Under the pieces are notes generated by a model that saw nothing but the letters and a program-made list of their open reading frames with translations, ran no database searches and was not told where the DNA came from. Both the position numbers and the translations under genes were made by a program. Of a stretch of 64,000 bases of DNA, positions 8,518-18,474 are shown in pieces. Position 1 is the first letter of the stretch. Every line of letters starts with the position of its first letter. This DNA comes from Bog-473 sp963783245 (GTDB lineage Bacteria > Actinomycetota > Acidimicrobiia > Acidimicrobiales > RAAP-2): contig CAWAMS010000004.1 of assembly GCA_963783245.1 (NCBI GenBank), forward strand, positions 62,001-126,000, written 5' to 3'.

Positions 8518-10632
8518 ATGCAGAGTCCGTCCGCTAAGGCCGCTGCCCGTACACGTCGCCGTCAGCGCCGCCTGCAGCGGACCCTGGTGGTGACGGGAGT
8601 GGTCGCAGTGATCCTGGCAGGTCTCGTCATAACCCTCTCGAGTCGAGGCGTCTCGCACGCTCCGAAGCCGTCCAGGCATTCGGCGGGCGTCGCGCACCGA
8701 TCCGCGGCTGCCGCCACCTCCATCGAAGCCGGCGTTGAGTCGTGGTCGCTGAGCGCTCCCATATCCCGCGAAGCAGTCGTCGCCAACGGTGCAGGGTTGA
8801 CGATTCTCGGTGGCCTCACGCCCCATGGATCCTCGCTAGACAGTGTCTCCACGGTCGACCCGCGTACCGGGTCCATCTCTGCCGGGGGCCGGCTCGCCAA
8901 TGTCGTTCACGATGCCGCCGCGGCGACCATCGGTAGCAGGACATTGGTCTTTGGCGGCGGGTCGCCCTCCACCGTCGCTGGCATCCAGTCCATCGTGTCG
9001 CCCACGATTGCAACGAGCGGGAGCAGCACGGGTTCACTAACGGGAACGCTTCCGCAGCCTCGATCGGACCTGGCCGTGGCAACCATCTCCAGTAGGAGCA
9101 GCGGTCAGGTGACGACAACGGATTACATCGTCGGGGGTTACGACGGCACGAACTACCTTGGAAATGTCCTCGCTACCGTGGATGGCAGGCATTTCTCCTC
9201 AGCCGGGACCCTGTCCGTCCCGGTCCGGTATCCGGCCGTCGTCGCATTCAACGGCAAGATCTACGCCTTCGGTGGAGAGACGGCTTCGCCCGGGTCGACG
9301 ACGACAGCAACCAATGACATCCAAATGATTGATCCCAACAAACGCGTGGCCAGCATCGTCGGCCATATGCCGGAGTCCATGTATGGCGCGGCCGCCTTCG
9401 TGATCCACGGGACCATTTACGTTGCAGGTGGTCAAGTGCCGCAAGGGCCGACTCTGACAGGGATAGAGGCTTACGTGCCGCGCACTCGTCAGGTGCTGAA
9501 CGCTGGCCTGTTGCCTCAGGCCGTGGCCTTTGGCGGGTATACCACGGTGGATTCAGGCGGCTCCAGCATCGGTTACTTGGTCGGAGGCGAGGTGGCGAAT
9601 CAATCAGGCATCGAGGCCGCCGGCGTAGCCTCAGGTCTGCTCCAGTCGGTTATCTCATTGCGATTGAGTCCCTACGGCGGTCCAGTTGGTTCAGCCAGTG
9701 CAGGCTCCCCCTACGCAGGATCGCTCCTCATTGCCGATCGCGGTAACAACCGGCTGATTGCGCTGAATTCGGCCCGACAACTCACCTGGACCTACCCATC
9801 GGCATCCATGCCACCACCGCCGGGTGGGTTCTATTTCCCTGATGACGCATTCTTCTTTGGCAAAGGAACCGGCATCATCTCGAACCAAGAAGACAACCAC
9901 ACCATCGTCGAAATCGGTTATCCATCTGGAAAGCTTCTCTGGCAGTACGGCCATCCGGGTCTTCCCGGAGCTCAGCCCGGATATCTGGACCAACCTGACG
10001 ACGCCTACCTCTTGAAGTCCGGGATCGTGACTGTGGCGGACGCGTCCAACAACCGGATTCTGTTTATTTCGCTGACCAAGAGTGTTGTCGGGACGATCGG
10101 GAATGGCACCGACGCCCACAATCCGCCCACCTCCATCGCCTACCCCAATGGGGATACCCCATTGGCCGATGGCAACGTTCTCGTCTCAGAGATCAACGGA
10201 TCGTGGATCGATGAATACACCCAACAGGGCATGTTGATCTGGACCGTCCATATGAGCACCGTGAATTATCCCTCCGATCCACAGCAGCTTGGCCCCAACC
10301 TGTATCTCATGACCGACTATGACCCACCCGCCGAAGGGCGCGTCATTGAGTTCAACCGGCAGGGAGGGATCACATGGAGCTATGACGCCACCAGTGGCGA
10401 CGCCATGCTGAAAAAGCCGTCACTCGCTGAACGGCTGCCCAATGGACTCCTGATGGTGAACGATGACTACCGCGACCGGGTGGTGGTCATCGATCCGAAG
10501 ATCAAGAGCATTGTGTGGCAGTACGGCCTCACCGATTCGCCCGGCACCTCCCCCGGCCTCATCAGCATTCCGGACGGTTTCGATCTACTGGAGGCGAATG
10601 GCACGACACCGACACACCCACAGACCGGTTGA
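8518..10632 (+). CDS. secreted or membrane-anchored double beta-propeller protein
   Basis: 704 residues. A basic N-terminus (residues 9-20, RTRRRQRRLQRT) precedes one hydrophobic helix (about 21-42), so the protein is anchored or secreted. Residues about 75-380 contain kelch-like repeats (GLTILGGL, RTLVFGGG, TDYIVGGY, KIYAFGGE, TIYVAGGQ, IGYLVGGE). Residues about 395-690 form a second propeller with NHL/PQQ/arylsulfotransferase-like blades (LLIADRGNNRLIALN, LLWQYG, VTVADASNNRILFI, IVWQYG). No catalytic residues can be named. Proteins of this kind bind ligands or partners at the cell surface. No ribosome-binding site is obvious before the ATG. Confidence 0.75.
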   Translation: MQSPSAKAAARTRRRQRRLQRTLVVTGVVAVILAGLVITLSSRGVSHAPKPSRHSAGVAHRSAAAATSIEAGVESWSLSAPISREAVVANGAGLTILGGLTPHGSSLDSVSTVDPRTGSISAGGRLANVVHDAAAATIGSRTLVFGGGSPSTVAGIQSIVSPTIATSGSSTGSLTGTLPQPRSDLAVATISSRSSGQVTTTDYIVGGYDGTNYLGNVLATVDGRHFSSAGTLSVPVRYPAVVAFNGKIYAFGGETASPGSTTTATNDIQMIDPNKRVASIVGHMPESMYGAAAFVIHGTIYVAGGQVPQGPTLTGIEAYVPRTRQVLNAGLLPQAVAFGGYTTVDSGGSSIGYLVGGEVANQSGIEAAGVASGLLQSVISLRLSPYGGPVGSASAGSPYAGSLLIADRGNNRLIALNSARQLTWTYPSASMPPPPGGFYFPDDAFFFGKGTGIISNQEDNHTIVEIGYPSGKLLWQYGHPGLPGAQPGYLDQPDDAYLLKSGIVTVADASNNRILFISLTKSVVGTIGNGTDAHNPPTSIAYPNGDTPLADGNVLVSEINGSWIDEYTQQGMLIWTVHMSTVNYPSDPQQLGPNLYLMTDYDPPAEGRVIEFNRQGGITWSYDATSGDAMLKKPSLAERLPNGLLMVNDDYRDRVVVIDPKIKSIVWQYGLTDSPGTSPGLISIPDGFDLLEANGTTPTHPQTG

Positions 10633-11016
10633 TCCCTTGTCGCTCATGCCCCAATCACCCTGCGCGGCGATCCGAGATTGAGCTCTCAGCCGTGCCAAGG
10701 GGTGGACCGTCGTGGTCCGTTGCACCATCGAACGTATGATCGAGGGCCTTCATACTCTCATCAGGTTGGCTTTGTACGGTGCGTAAGCGACGTTGCGACT
10801 ACTCCGGATCCCAAAGGGCCAGCCTCATGGGGTTCGCCCCGGTCGCCGGCTAGTCCTTTGCCTGGAAACCTGCAATGGGTCCTCATCGATACATTGTGCG
10901 TCGGGCTCTTACTGGCGGTTGTGGTGGCGCCGAAAGTCGGCCCATGGCGAGCTGACCGAGCGCCGGGGAGAACCGCGATCTCGGGTCATTTGCCGATCAC
11001 CGCTATTCCGGCCCAC
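10633..11016. other. intergenic between convergent genes, nothing recognised
   Basis: About 385 bases between the propeller gene and the leftward cytochrome b gene. No protein family, RNA gene or strong terminator hairpin was recognised; short reading frames here lack coherent composition. Confidence 0.45.
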
Positions 11017-12870
11017 TCACTCCGGGGAAATCGGCTCTTTGACCAGATCGCCTTCCTGACGGTCCCAGTCCCGCCAGACCAGTCGGTGAATCGGTATGAA
11101 GCGGGGAATGTCCCGCAGGCCTGGGATGAACGGGATGGCGAGGAGAAGGACCGTTGCTGCCCCGGTCATGTAGATGGCAATCAGGTCGACGTTGGCGGAA
11201 TTGTCGAAACCCGGAACCTGATACCACAGGGTGTAGAGCCAGAGCCATGGTTGGCCGGGATAGCTGCCGGTCTCGTTCATGACCCCCCACTGCTCACCGG
11301 TGAGGTGTTCCGCCGCGGCCTTGGCTGAGAAGTACTGCCCGTCTTCAAGGAAGAGCAAGGGCTTCGTGAAGTTGGTCCCGTAGAAGGTCCGATCGGCAAT
11401 GAGGTCGGTATCGAGGGCTCCGCTGCGGGCCAAGGTCAACTCGGAAGCCATGAGGGCCGGTATCGGCCCATCAGGCGCCGACGGGGTGACTGCGACGCCA
11501 TTGACGAACCTGACTTTTGTGACCGCCTTCGCGTAGGCGGTGTTCCAGGCGTTCTGGGTGGCGGTCGAGGCGCTGTCGTAACGCTTGAGCGCCGAGGCCA
11601 GCGCCGGATCGGTGGGAGCGAGCTTCCCCAGGGGTGAAAGGACGAACGCCCTCGCAGCGTCGATGGGCTGGCGCACCCCGACGATGTTCGAGGGATTGAA
11701 CAAGAGACTCTGCGAATTTCCGGTTGCGTTGTTGTAAGGCGGCCCATAGGTGGCGGTCTCGCTCGTCCCGGCGAGCTCACTCGCCGCGGTGGCGACGAAG
11801 TCGGCTGGAGCGATCTTGGCCCAGGTGGCCATGGTGACCGGCGGCTCATCGGGCGAAGACAAGAGTCCGGCCAGAGTCAGAACGAGGACAAGCGCGACGA
11901 CGGTAGCCACCGTCGCCTCCTTGAGAATGTCGTAGCGGCGGGTCGGGCCTCTCCACTCGGCCAGATCCGCGGCGGCCGCCGCCCGAAGCCCCTTCCGGCC
12001 TCGGGCGCGGTGCACCGGGAGCGGATGGCTGACCCCTCGCACGCGTACGGCCAACACGTGGGCCCCGACTATCGCAACGAGTACCAGGGGGATCAGCACG
12101 ATGTGCCACATGAGCATCTGGCCGAAGTTCATGACATTGAAGAACGACCCGATCCCGACGGCATTGAACGCGTCCTTGCCACTGGTCGAGATCCATTGGG
12201 AATCGAAGTTCTGCTGGGATACGTAGCCGGTGAAACACTCGACGACAGAGGCGACGAACGCAACGACACCGGTGATCCAGGTCATCCTTCGCTTGCCTCG
12301 CCACGCCGCCATCCAGAACTTGCCCCACAAGTGGATGACCAAGAAGGCCATGAATGCTTCCACGCTCCACAGGTGAACGCTGTTGAAGAAGTGGCCGACC
12401 GTGTTGGTATGCCACCAATCGGGACCGCCGATGGCGATGATGAGCCCCGACAGGATCACGAGCCCCAACGTGGCCAGACTGGCCACTCCGAACACGTAGA
12501 CCCACGAGTGCACATAGGCGGGTTGGCGGTCGGGGAGCAGTTTTCCCGGTGGGAGCTTGCGTAAGACGCCGCGTCGCACCCGCGAGGTCCACATCGCCGA
12601 GTCGGCGTCGTCCCCAAGGTCAAAAGAGGACGACCTCGGTGTCGTACCAGTCGCCGGATCGGTGACTCCGGAGGTGGCATCCTCTGGACGGGGCGCCTGG
12701 ATGTCCGCACCGTGGCCCGGGAAGGGCAAGAGCAGGGCGGCGCCGAAGATGATGACCATCACCGCGATCAGGACCAGGTTGGCCTCCGAAACCGTGAAGA
12801 TCGACCAATGCAAATAGCGGCCGGGGCCGTTCAGGTTGATTGCTGAGGCGAGCAGTGAGCTTGTGAGCAC
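11017..12870 (-). CDS. cytochrome b (Rieske/cyt b complex type) with added extracytoplasmic domain
   Basis: 617 residues from GTG 12870, preceded by AGAAGG; an in-frame start at 12954 would add 28 Cys/Arg-rich residues that look untranslated. After an N-terminal anchor helix comes a cytochrome b core with two heme-ligand pairs: His166-x13-His180 (VHLWSVEAFMAFLVIHLWGK) and His256-x14-His271 (MWHIVLIPLVLVAIVGAH). One further helix (about 320-337) leads into roughly 230 residues outside the membrane, rich in Ala/Asn/Thr, and the chain ends with one more helix (about 570-595) and a basic tail. I see no PEWY motif and no CxxCH. It is probably the quinol-oxidising subunit of a Rieske/cyt b system; the Rieske fusion at 7021 is the nearest candidate partner. 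Confidence 0.82.
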   Translation of the reverse strand: MLTSSLLASAINLNGPGRYLHWSIFTVSEANLVLIAVMVIIFGAALLLPFPGHGADIQAPRPEDATSGVTDPATGTTPRSSSFDLGDDADSAMWTSRVRRGVLRKLPPGKLLPDRQPAYVHSWVYVFGVASLATLGLVILSGLIIAIGGPDWWHTNTVGHFFNSVHLWSVEAFMAFLVIHLWGKFWMAAWRGKRRMTWITGVVAFVASVVECFTGYVSQQNFDSQWISTSGKDAFNAVGIGSFFNVMNFGQMLMWHIVLIPLVLVAIVGAHVLAVRVRGVSHPLPVHRARGRKGLRAAAAADLAEWRGPTRRYDILKEATVATVVALVLVLTLAGLLSSPDEPPVTMATWAKIAPADFVATAASELAGTSETATYGPPYNNATGNSQSLLFNPSNIVGVRQPIDAARAFVLSPLGKLAPTDPALASALKRYDSASTATQNAWNTAYAKAVTKVRFVNGVAVTPSAPDGPIPALMASELTLARSGALDTDLIADRTFYGTNFTKPLLFLEDGQYFSAKAAAEHLTGEQWGVMNETGSYPGQPWLWLYTLWYQVPGFDNSANVDLIAIYMTGAATVLLLAIPFIPGLRDIPRFIPIHRLVWRDWDRQEGDLVKEPISPE

Positions 12871-13051
12871 GAAATTGGCCCTTCTTTCGTCGGCTGACGA
12901 CTGACAGCATGAGCCGCCAACCCGCGAGCCAATAGGGCCATTGGTCCTAGCCATTAACTGCGCTACGGCGAACCTTACCTGTTACCGCCTTCAACGACTG
13001 ACCCGGAGGTACGGATGGCCGCACCGGCGTTTCTCCGCTGAAGGGTCGGCT

Positions 13052-13476
13052 TCAGTCGTTCAACGTATCGGCGCCGGGGTGCTGAGGAGTGGCCACGTGG
13101 TCGGCGACGACAACGTCGAGGGTGTCCTCGAACCCCTGACCATTCGCGGCGTGCACATTTCTCGGATCGATGCCCATGGTCCGCTGTGAATGTCCTCCAT
13201 CGCGTCCCGAAGGCGGTCGAGGTCCCGGCGGAGGTTATCGAGCACGTCCTGAGGTGACCCGTCCAAACGGGGTAGCAGAGCACTCTCGAATGTGTCCTCG
13301 TACCGGGAGGCGGAACGCACGAGTTCGCTTCCGAGGACGGCTCGTTCTATCAGGTCGTCGGTGACGTCGAGCCTGGACGCAATGCGGTCGATTCGAGCCC
13401 GTTCGTCGAGACGGCACGTCAGGTGGGGCGCCACCGGAGTGGGTCGCCACGTTTCATGCGAGTGATGAGTCGGCAC
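13052..13476 (-). pseudogene. small conserved-looking hypothetical protein, frameshifted
   Basis: The first frame encodes a charged helical stretch (RLDERARIDRIASRLDVTDD, then an Asp/Arg-rich segment with LDNLRRDLDRLRDAMEDIHSG). After HSG the coherent reading continues in another frame as MGIDPRNVHAANGQGFEDTL and on to a stop at 13052-13054. The break is at about 13180-13184 and would be repaired by one extra G. The composition on both sides is protein-like and the remaining frames are not. No family recognised; the true start is uncertain. About 140 residues if joined. Confidence 0.45.
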
Positions 13477-13515
13477 CTAATTGGCGGGAGACCAAGTCCG
13501 GCCGGTGGGTCGGCC

Positions 13516-13521
13516 TACAAT
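13516..13521 (+). promoter_or_regulatory. candidate -10 for a near-leaderless GTG start
   Basis: TACAAT lies 9 bases before the GTG at 13531. That puts the predicted transcription start within a few bases of the start codon, and no ribosome-binding site is seen. No convincing -35 is present. Leaderless mRNAs are common in actinobacteria. Confidence 0.35.
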
Positions 13522-13530
13522 CTCCGGACC

Positions 13531-15848
13531 GTGCTCCCGGTCAGTGATTCCATACGACGACTCCGTTCGTCTCCGAGCACCCTTCCGCTGGCGATCATCG
13601 GAGTGGCGATCCTCGTCGTCAATTTGCCGACCTTGCTCAACCTTGTGACCAGAAATCCGGTGCAGCTCTTCGCGTATCTTCAGTCCTCCTCGGGACAGCA
13701 GGTGATTCCGGGATCGTCCATCATCGATCCGAATGCCGGGTACATCACCATGGCCATGGGCCATCTCGCAGCAATGGATTGGCTTCACGGGCACATTCCC
13801 TGGTGGAACCCCTACGAGGGCCTGGGATCTCCGTTGGCAGGGGAGATGCAGGCGGCAGCGTTCTTCCCACTCGTCCTGCTCCTTGAGGGATCTGTGGGTT
13901 TCGTCGTCTTTCACATCGCGCTGGAGCTAATCGCCGGCTACGGCACCTATTTCCTCCTCCGGCGTTTAGATCTGGGCCGCGCGGCATCGACGGCTGGCGG
14001 CGTCGCGTTCGGGTTGTGCGGCACCCTGGCGTGGTTCGAGCACGCCGCCGCCAATCCCGTAGCGTTCCTGCCCCTCGCCCTGCTTGGCGTCGAACGGGCC
14101 CGAGCGGCGACAGCTGAAACACGGGCCAATGGGTGGCGCCTCCTTGCCGTCGCTCTCGCCCTCTCGGTCGTGTCCGGATTCCCCGAAGTGGCCTATCTCG
14201 ACGGTCTCCTCGTTGCGGTATGGGCGGCCGTCAGGCTTTTTTCCCTCCCGGCGCGGCGCCAGATCATGCTTGCGAAACTCGCGGTGGGAGGAGTCGTCGG
14301 ACTCCTCCTGAGCGCGCCGGCGTTGGTGGCCTTCATCGATTACCTGCCCCATGGAAACGTCGGGAACCACGGGGGGGCTTTCGCGAACGGTTCCCTGGTG
14401 ATTCAAAACCTCGGGCAGACCGTCCTCCCGTACAGCTTTGGTTCCATCTTCGGACTGCAGGCCGGGGGAATTCGTCACTCCTGACATTGATCTGGGGCAA
14501 TGCCGGCGGATATCTCGATGCGACCCTGATCGTGTGCGCACTCATCGGACTTGTCGGTCGCCGACTTCGAGGGTTGCGGGTCGCTTTGGTCGTCTGGATA
14601 TTTCTGGCGATGAGCAAGACCTTCGGCGTCGCCGTCGTCAGCCACCTCCTCAACCACTTTCCGGGCATCCACTCGACCGCCTTCTACCGTTATTCTCAGG
14701 CTTCTTGGGAATTCGCGGTGGTTGTCCTCGCCGCCTTGGGTATCGACGACATGGCACGTCGGCGGGTCCGCGCGGGTGTCATCGTGGGTGGCGGGGTGCT
14801 CACCTTGGGAGCCATCGCCTGGGCAGCGTGGCTGGCGTGGCCTGTCTTGACGTCGGCCAGCGGGTATGGCCATCGCCATGCCTTTGCCGTGGCAAGCGTT
14901 GCTCTCGCCGTGCTGGGTGTGGCAGCGGTCGTCACCGGCGGACTGCTCGCCCGATCTCGGGGCTCGACGACCACCTCTTCGAGGGCTCGAACCGGCGTTC
15001 TGCTCATCGCAGCCGCACTTGTGGTTGAAGCGGCCGTGTTGTTCGCCGTGCCGCTCCTTTCGGCTCCGCGCCCGGTGAAGAGCGATACGGCACTCGTCCA
15101 CTTTCTGCAGGGCCACATCGGTCTCGCTCGCTTCGCCACCTTGGGGCCGCTGCAACCCAATTTCGGTTCTCTCTACGACCTCGCCGAGATCAACGTGAAC
15201 GACCTTCCCGTCCCGAAGGCATTTTCCACCTATATCACCCGCTCTCTCGACGACAACGTCGATCCGCTCATCTTCACCGGAGCCGCCGAAACAAATCCAA
15301 GTGGTCCAACACCGGCGGACGAAATGGCGACTCATCTCGCCGCCTACGAGGCCGCTGGGGTGAAGTTCGTCGTGACCACGGCACTGGGGTCCGATTCTCC
15401 GTGGCCGGCAACCGAGGCGCCAGCGCCTCGCCGCGTCTATGCCGACTCGTTCGCCGATGTCTGGCAGCTTCCGGTCACGAAACCCTTCTTTTCCACGAGT
15501 GGCGCTGCATGCCACGTCCAACCTCGCGGAATTGCTGCCGTCCAGGTGACGTGTGCCGGACCGGCGACGGTGCATCGGTTGGAATTGCCGATGCCGGGAT
15601 GGCATGCCCAAGATGGCTCGACCTCCCTCACCGTCCCGACCTCGGGAACGTTCCAATCGGTCCGTGTCGACGCCGGCACCCACGTGATCCGGTTTTCCTT
15701 CACGCCTCGTTTCGGGGTTGTCTCCTTGTTCGCCAGTTTGTTGGGGATCGCCTGCATCATCGGCTCCACGTTGTCGAGCCGACAGAGAAGGCGGTCAGGG
15801 AACGTCGTCGCCGAGCAGGGGGAACAACCTTCCGACCGGCAGTCTTGA
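13531..15848 (+). pseudogene. YfhO-like large membrane protein, frameshifted
   Basis: About 772 residues if the frameshift is repaired. The N-terminal half has many hydrophobic helices and motifs of YfhO/GT-C-like integral membrane proteins (DWLHGHIPWWNPYEGLGSPL, a luminal loop with paired acidic and aromatic residues). The frame is lost at 14461-14470 within GGGGG; one more G would restore NSSLLTLIWGNAGGYLDATL and the rest. The C-terminal half has further helices and a soluble domain with a beta-rich end (about residues 520-740), then a last helix. YfhO proteins act in lipid-linked glycosylation of teichoic acids or lipids. As read, the protein is cut near its middle; a sequencing indel is plausible. 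Confidence 0.72.
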
Positions 15849-16049
15849 CGGATTGACCGGTGCATTCACCGATCCGGACGGCTTCGACTGGGAGGTCGCA
15901 TCCCGGTGTGCTGACTCCCTACCGCTGATCGCGATGCGTTATAGTTCCGCAGCGCCCACGGGGGTCCATCGGCAAAGACGCGGGTTCGTGACGCGAGCGT
16001 ATGGGTCGAGTCGATGCACCCTCGATGGCGTGTCTATCAACGGTAAGTG

Positions 16050-16072
16050 TTTTGGAGCTATCGTCTCCAAAA
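16050..16072 (+). promoter_or_regulatory. 8-bp hairpin in the leader of a substrate-binding protein gene
   Basis: TTTTGGAG, a 7-base loop and CTCCAAAA form a perfect inverted repeat ending 19 bases before the ATG, directly upstream of the AAGGGGGGG ribosome-binding region. It could be an mRNA stem affecting translation or stability, or an operator. It is unlike anything else in the window. Confidence 0.5.
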
Positions 16073-16091
16073 TTATCGCAAAGGGGGGGCA

Positions 16092-17333
16092 ATGCGCTCG
16101 GGCAGAAAAATGATCGTGGCGGCGGCCGTACTGTTCGCCATGACACTGACTCCGATGACGATCGCGGAATCGGGCGCATCGGCGGCGTCGGCACCGATCA
16201 AGATCGCCCTCATCTCCTCGCTGACAGGAGCGGCTGCGAGTGAGTTCTCAACGGCGGCCCAGGGCTTCAATGCCCGGATAGCCCTTCAGAACGCCGAGGG
16301 AGGCGTGAACGGCCACAAGATCGAGGGAATCGTGATCGATGACCAAACGAGCCCCTCCGCCGATCCAACTGCGGTGAAGGACGCGATCTCGAAGGGCGTG
16401 ACCGGAATCGTGTCGGTTTCGCCCCTGTTCTTCGAAGGAGCGAAGTTTGCGCAGCAGGCCGGAATCCCGGTCACGGGCGGTTTCTTCGACGGCCCGGAGT
16501 GGGGTACGAAGCCCTACACCAATATGTTCGCCTCGGATGCGGGGAGTGTGAACCCGAAATATCCCGTGAGTTCCCTTTACGGGAACATTGTCAAGAAGTA
16601 CGGCGGCACGGTGGTGGGCTCGTACGGATACGGGATTTCACCCAGCGCGGTGCGCTCGGCGACCGGGTTTGCAGAGTCCTCTCAGCGCCAGGGTCTGAAG
16701 GTGGGCGTGCTCGACACTTCGGTTCCCTATGGCAGCGTTGACTTCGGCACCGAGGCCCTCGCCGCCAAACAGGCCGGTGTCAACACGGTATGGGCCAGTA
16801 TGGACGACAACTCGGACTTCGCCCTCGTCACCGCCCTGAAGCAGGCCGGCGTCAAACTCAAGACGGTCATCCTCCCGACGGGCTACGAGCCGTCGGTGGT
16901 GGGTTCCCCGGCATGGGCCGATCTGCAGGGCGCCTACTTCTTTTCCGGATTTCGGCCGCTCAGCGTTCCCGACGCGGGGACGCAGCAGATGGCGTCGGCC
17001 CTTCAAAAGTACGAACACCGTTCACCTTCTGAGTTTCCGACCTACGACGTCTACGAGGCATGGGTTGGCGCCGACCTCATGATCCACGGTCTCGAACTGG
17101 CCGGGAAGAACCCGACCAGCGCGGGTGTGATCAAGTCGTTGCGGGGTGTGACCTCCTACGATGCCAACGGCTTGCTCCCGGTTCCGATTGACTACGCGAC
17201 GGTATTCGGGCACGACGAACCAAAGAGCTGCCAGTGGATCCTGCAGGCCGAGAAGTCAGGGTTCGTCCTCACCAGCAAGCAGCCGGTCTGCGGAAGCGAC
17301 ATACCGGGCACCTCGACCGAGTCAGCCTCGTAG
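16092..17333 (+). CDS. periplasmic-type branched-chain amino acid/amide substrate-binding protein
   Basis: 413 residues. Start ATG 16092 follows a G-rich ribosome-binding site. A signal peptide (basic MRSGRK, hydrophobic core, cleavage near ASAASA-P about residue 34) exports it. The mature protein begins IKIALISSLTGAAASEFSTA, the standard opening of type-1 periplasmic-binding proteins that feed Liv-type importers, and continues with GVNGHKIEGIVIDDQT and AVKDAISKGVTGIVS. No lipobox Cys is seen near the cleavage site. No transporter genes adjoin it; the only Liv-type permease and ATPases in the window are about 15 kb away. Ligand unknown; amino acids, amides or aromatic/alicyclic acids are typical. 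Confidence 0.88.
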   Translation: MRSGRKMIVAAAVLFAMTLTPMTIAESGASAASAPIKIALISSLTGAAASEFSTAAQGFNARIALQNAEGGVNGHKIEGIVIDDQTSPSADPTAVKDAISKGVTGIVSVSPLFFEGAKFAQQAGIPVTGGFFDGPEWGTKPYTNMFASDAGSVNPKYPVSSLYGNIVKKYGGTVVGSYGYGISPSAVRSATGFAESSQRQGLKVGVLDTSVPYGSVDFGTEALAAKQAGVNTVWASMDDNSDFALVTALKQAGVKLKTVILPTGYEPSVVGSPAWADLQGAYFFSGFRPLSVPDAGTQQMASALQKYEHRSPSEFPTYDVYEAWVGADLMIHGLELAGKNPTSAGVIKSLRGVTSYDANGLLPVPIDYATVFGHDEPKSCQWILQAEKSGFVLTSKQPVCGSDIPGTSTESAS

Positions 17334-17348
17334 ACCGGACCGCGCGCG

Positions 17349-17369
17349 GGACCATGTGTGGAGTGGTCC
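17349..17369 (+). terminator. weak hairpin after the substrate-binding protein gene
   Basis: GGACCA, a 9-base loop and TGGTCC form a 6-bp stem starting 15 bases after the stop codon. There is no T-run, so it is at best a weak terminator or an mRNA-stabilising stem. Confidence 0.25.
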
Positions 17370-17622
17370 AAACGGGATGACCGCACGCGTTTGTCACATG
17401 GTGCGCCGGGGTGCCTTGTGGCGCTCTCAGACCGCACGGAACGAGTAGGGAGATCCCGACGGCGGGTCGGCGGCCCTGAGTAAAAAGGTACCGTATCCTG
17501 CTGGTCTTTTGGAATTGGGCCAGCATTGAGACTCGATTGTCGTTGAGGTGTGGGGTGGGGCACACGCTTGACACCACGTTCTCCGGAGCGGTTGACGGCC
17601 TGCGCAGTGGATCGTCGCCGCG

Positions 17623-17922
17623 ATGGAGGCGTCGGGCGACGAGAGAGTTGAGGAGTCAGTGCCAATCGAGACGAGAGAGGGCGAGCGTTTCTACGACAGA
17701 GTTCGAAAAGGGCTTCGCTTCGTGAGTTTTGCACTGGTCACTCTGTTCGGAGCGTGCGTGATCATGCTTGCAAGCGCCTTGATGGGTACGGCCACGGTTG
17801 CCGCGGGCACGCATAGCGATGGGGTCAGGAGCGGAATCTCCTTTGTCGTCCCGAAGGACGGGACGCACGTGGCTCTCGGCCGGGGTGATGTGAGGAGCCC
17901 CCGCAACGCTGGGAACGGATGA
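17623..17922 (+). CDS. possible small membrane protein, unknown
   Basis: 99-residue frame with one clear hydrophobic helix (about residues 33-58, FVSFALVTLFGACVIMLASA) between a charged N-terminus (ERFYDRVRKGLR) and a polar tail. No ribosome-binding site or family supports it; the tail looks less protein-like than the centre. Listed because the charged-hydrophobic pattern is typical of real single-pass proteins. The 290 bases between it and the preceding gene hold nothing else recognisable. Confidence 0.25.
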   Translation: MEASGDERVEESVPIETREGERFYDRVRKGLRFVSFALVTLFGACVIMLASALMGTATVAAGTHSDGVRSGISFVVPKDGTHVALGRGDVRSPRNAGNG

Positions 17923-17968
17923 CGAAGAGTAGGGGATTGCTCTTGGAGGTCGATCCCGGGCATGTTGG

Positions 17969-18301
17969 CTAGGACGAGCTCAAGACCGTCCACTTCCCTT
18001 TGAGGTAGAGCGACCCGAGCGGGGTTTGCCAGCGCAGGGCAACTGTCGTTCCGGGGGGAACTCGTACCGTGATCTCGGAGTCACCCATTTGTCGCAGATA
18101 GATGTAGGGGACGAAGCACCGTAGCGTGTGGGTGCCGGGTGATGTCGGGATGAAGTTATCGCCCCAGCGAACTCTCTCCGGCGGATTGCCGTCGATGCCG
18201 ATTCTGGGCTTGGAGAAGTAAAGAAGCGGATTGAGTGCCCGGAAATTCGTCAGCACGCTGACTCCCGTTGTGTCTGCTCCCGGGGAGGGCGAAGTCGTCA
18301 T
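17969..18301 (-). CDS. small conserved actinobacterial hypothetical protein
   Basis: 110 residues, ATG start. Beta-rich sequence with PLLYFSKPRIGIDGNPPERV, W-G-x-N near residue 47, PGTHTLRCFVPYIYL and a C-terminal VPPGTTVALRWQTPL. The pattern (a ligand-like 'I-DG' loop, 'PPGxH' turn, and VxxGxTV strand) resembles small immunoglobulin-like or PEGA-like proteins that I recall as hypothetical proteins in actinobacteria. No catalytic motif. Standalone leftward gene; 172 bases separate it from the aldo/keto reductase gene, with nothing recognisable between. Confidence 0.55.
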   Translation of the reverse strand: MTTSPSPGADTTGVSVLTNFRALNPLLYFSKPRIGIDGNPPERVRWGDNFIPTSPGTHTLRCFVPYIYLRQMGDSEITVRVPPGTTVALRWQTPLGSLYLKGKWTVLSSS

Positions 18302-18474
18302 GGAGAGACGTTAGATCCTCGGTGGGCGTCGTGGCGCTGCGGGGATCGAGAGTTTGCGTAAGGACCTGAACGGGAAAAGCGGAGCATGTGCCCGCGAAGG
18401 GCGACGGTCAGGGTGCCGGTTGAAGGCCACACCGCGTCGGTCCATGACGCCAGGGGGCCGCGTCGCCGCGTTGT

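Noticed and set aside
14475..15683. Long leftward frame inside the YfhO-like gene
   Set aside because: Charged, low-complexity sequence with no family pattern, antisense to a recognisable membrane protein; a high-GC artefact. The same applies to long antisense frames at 3193-4269, 43599-44795, 56879-58351 and 60223-61401.
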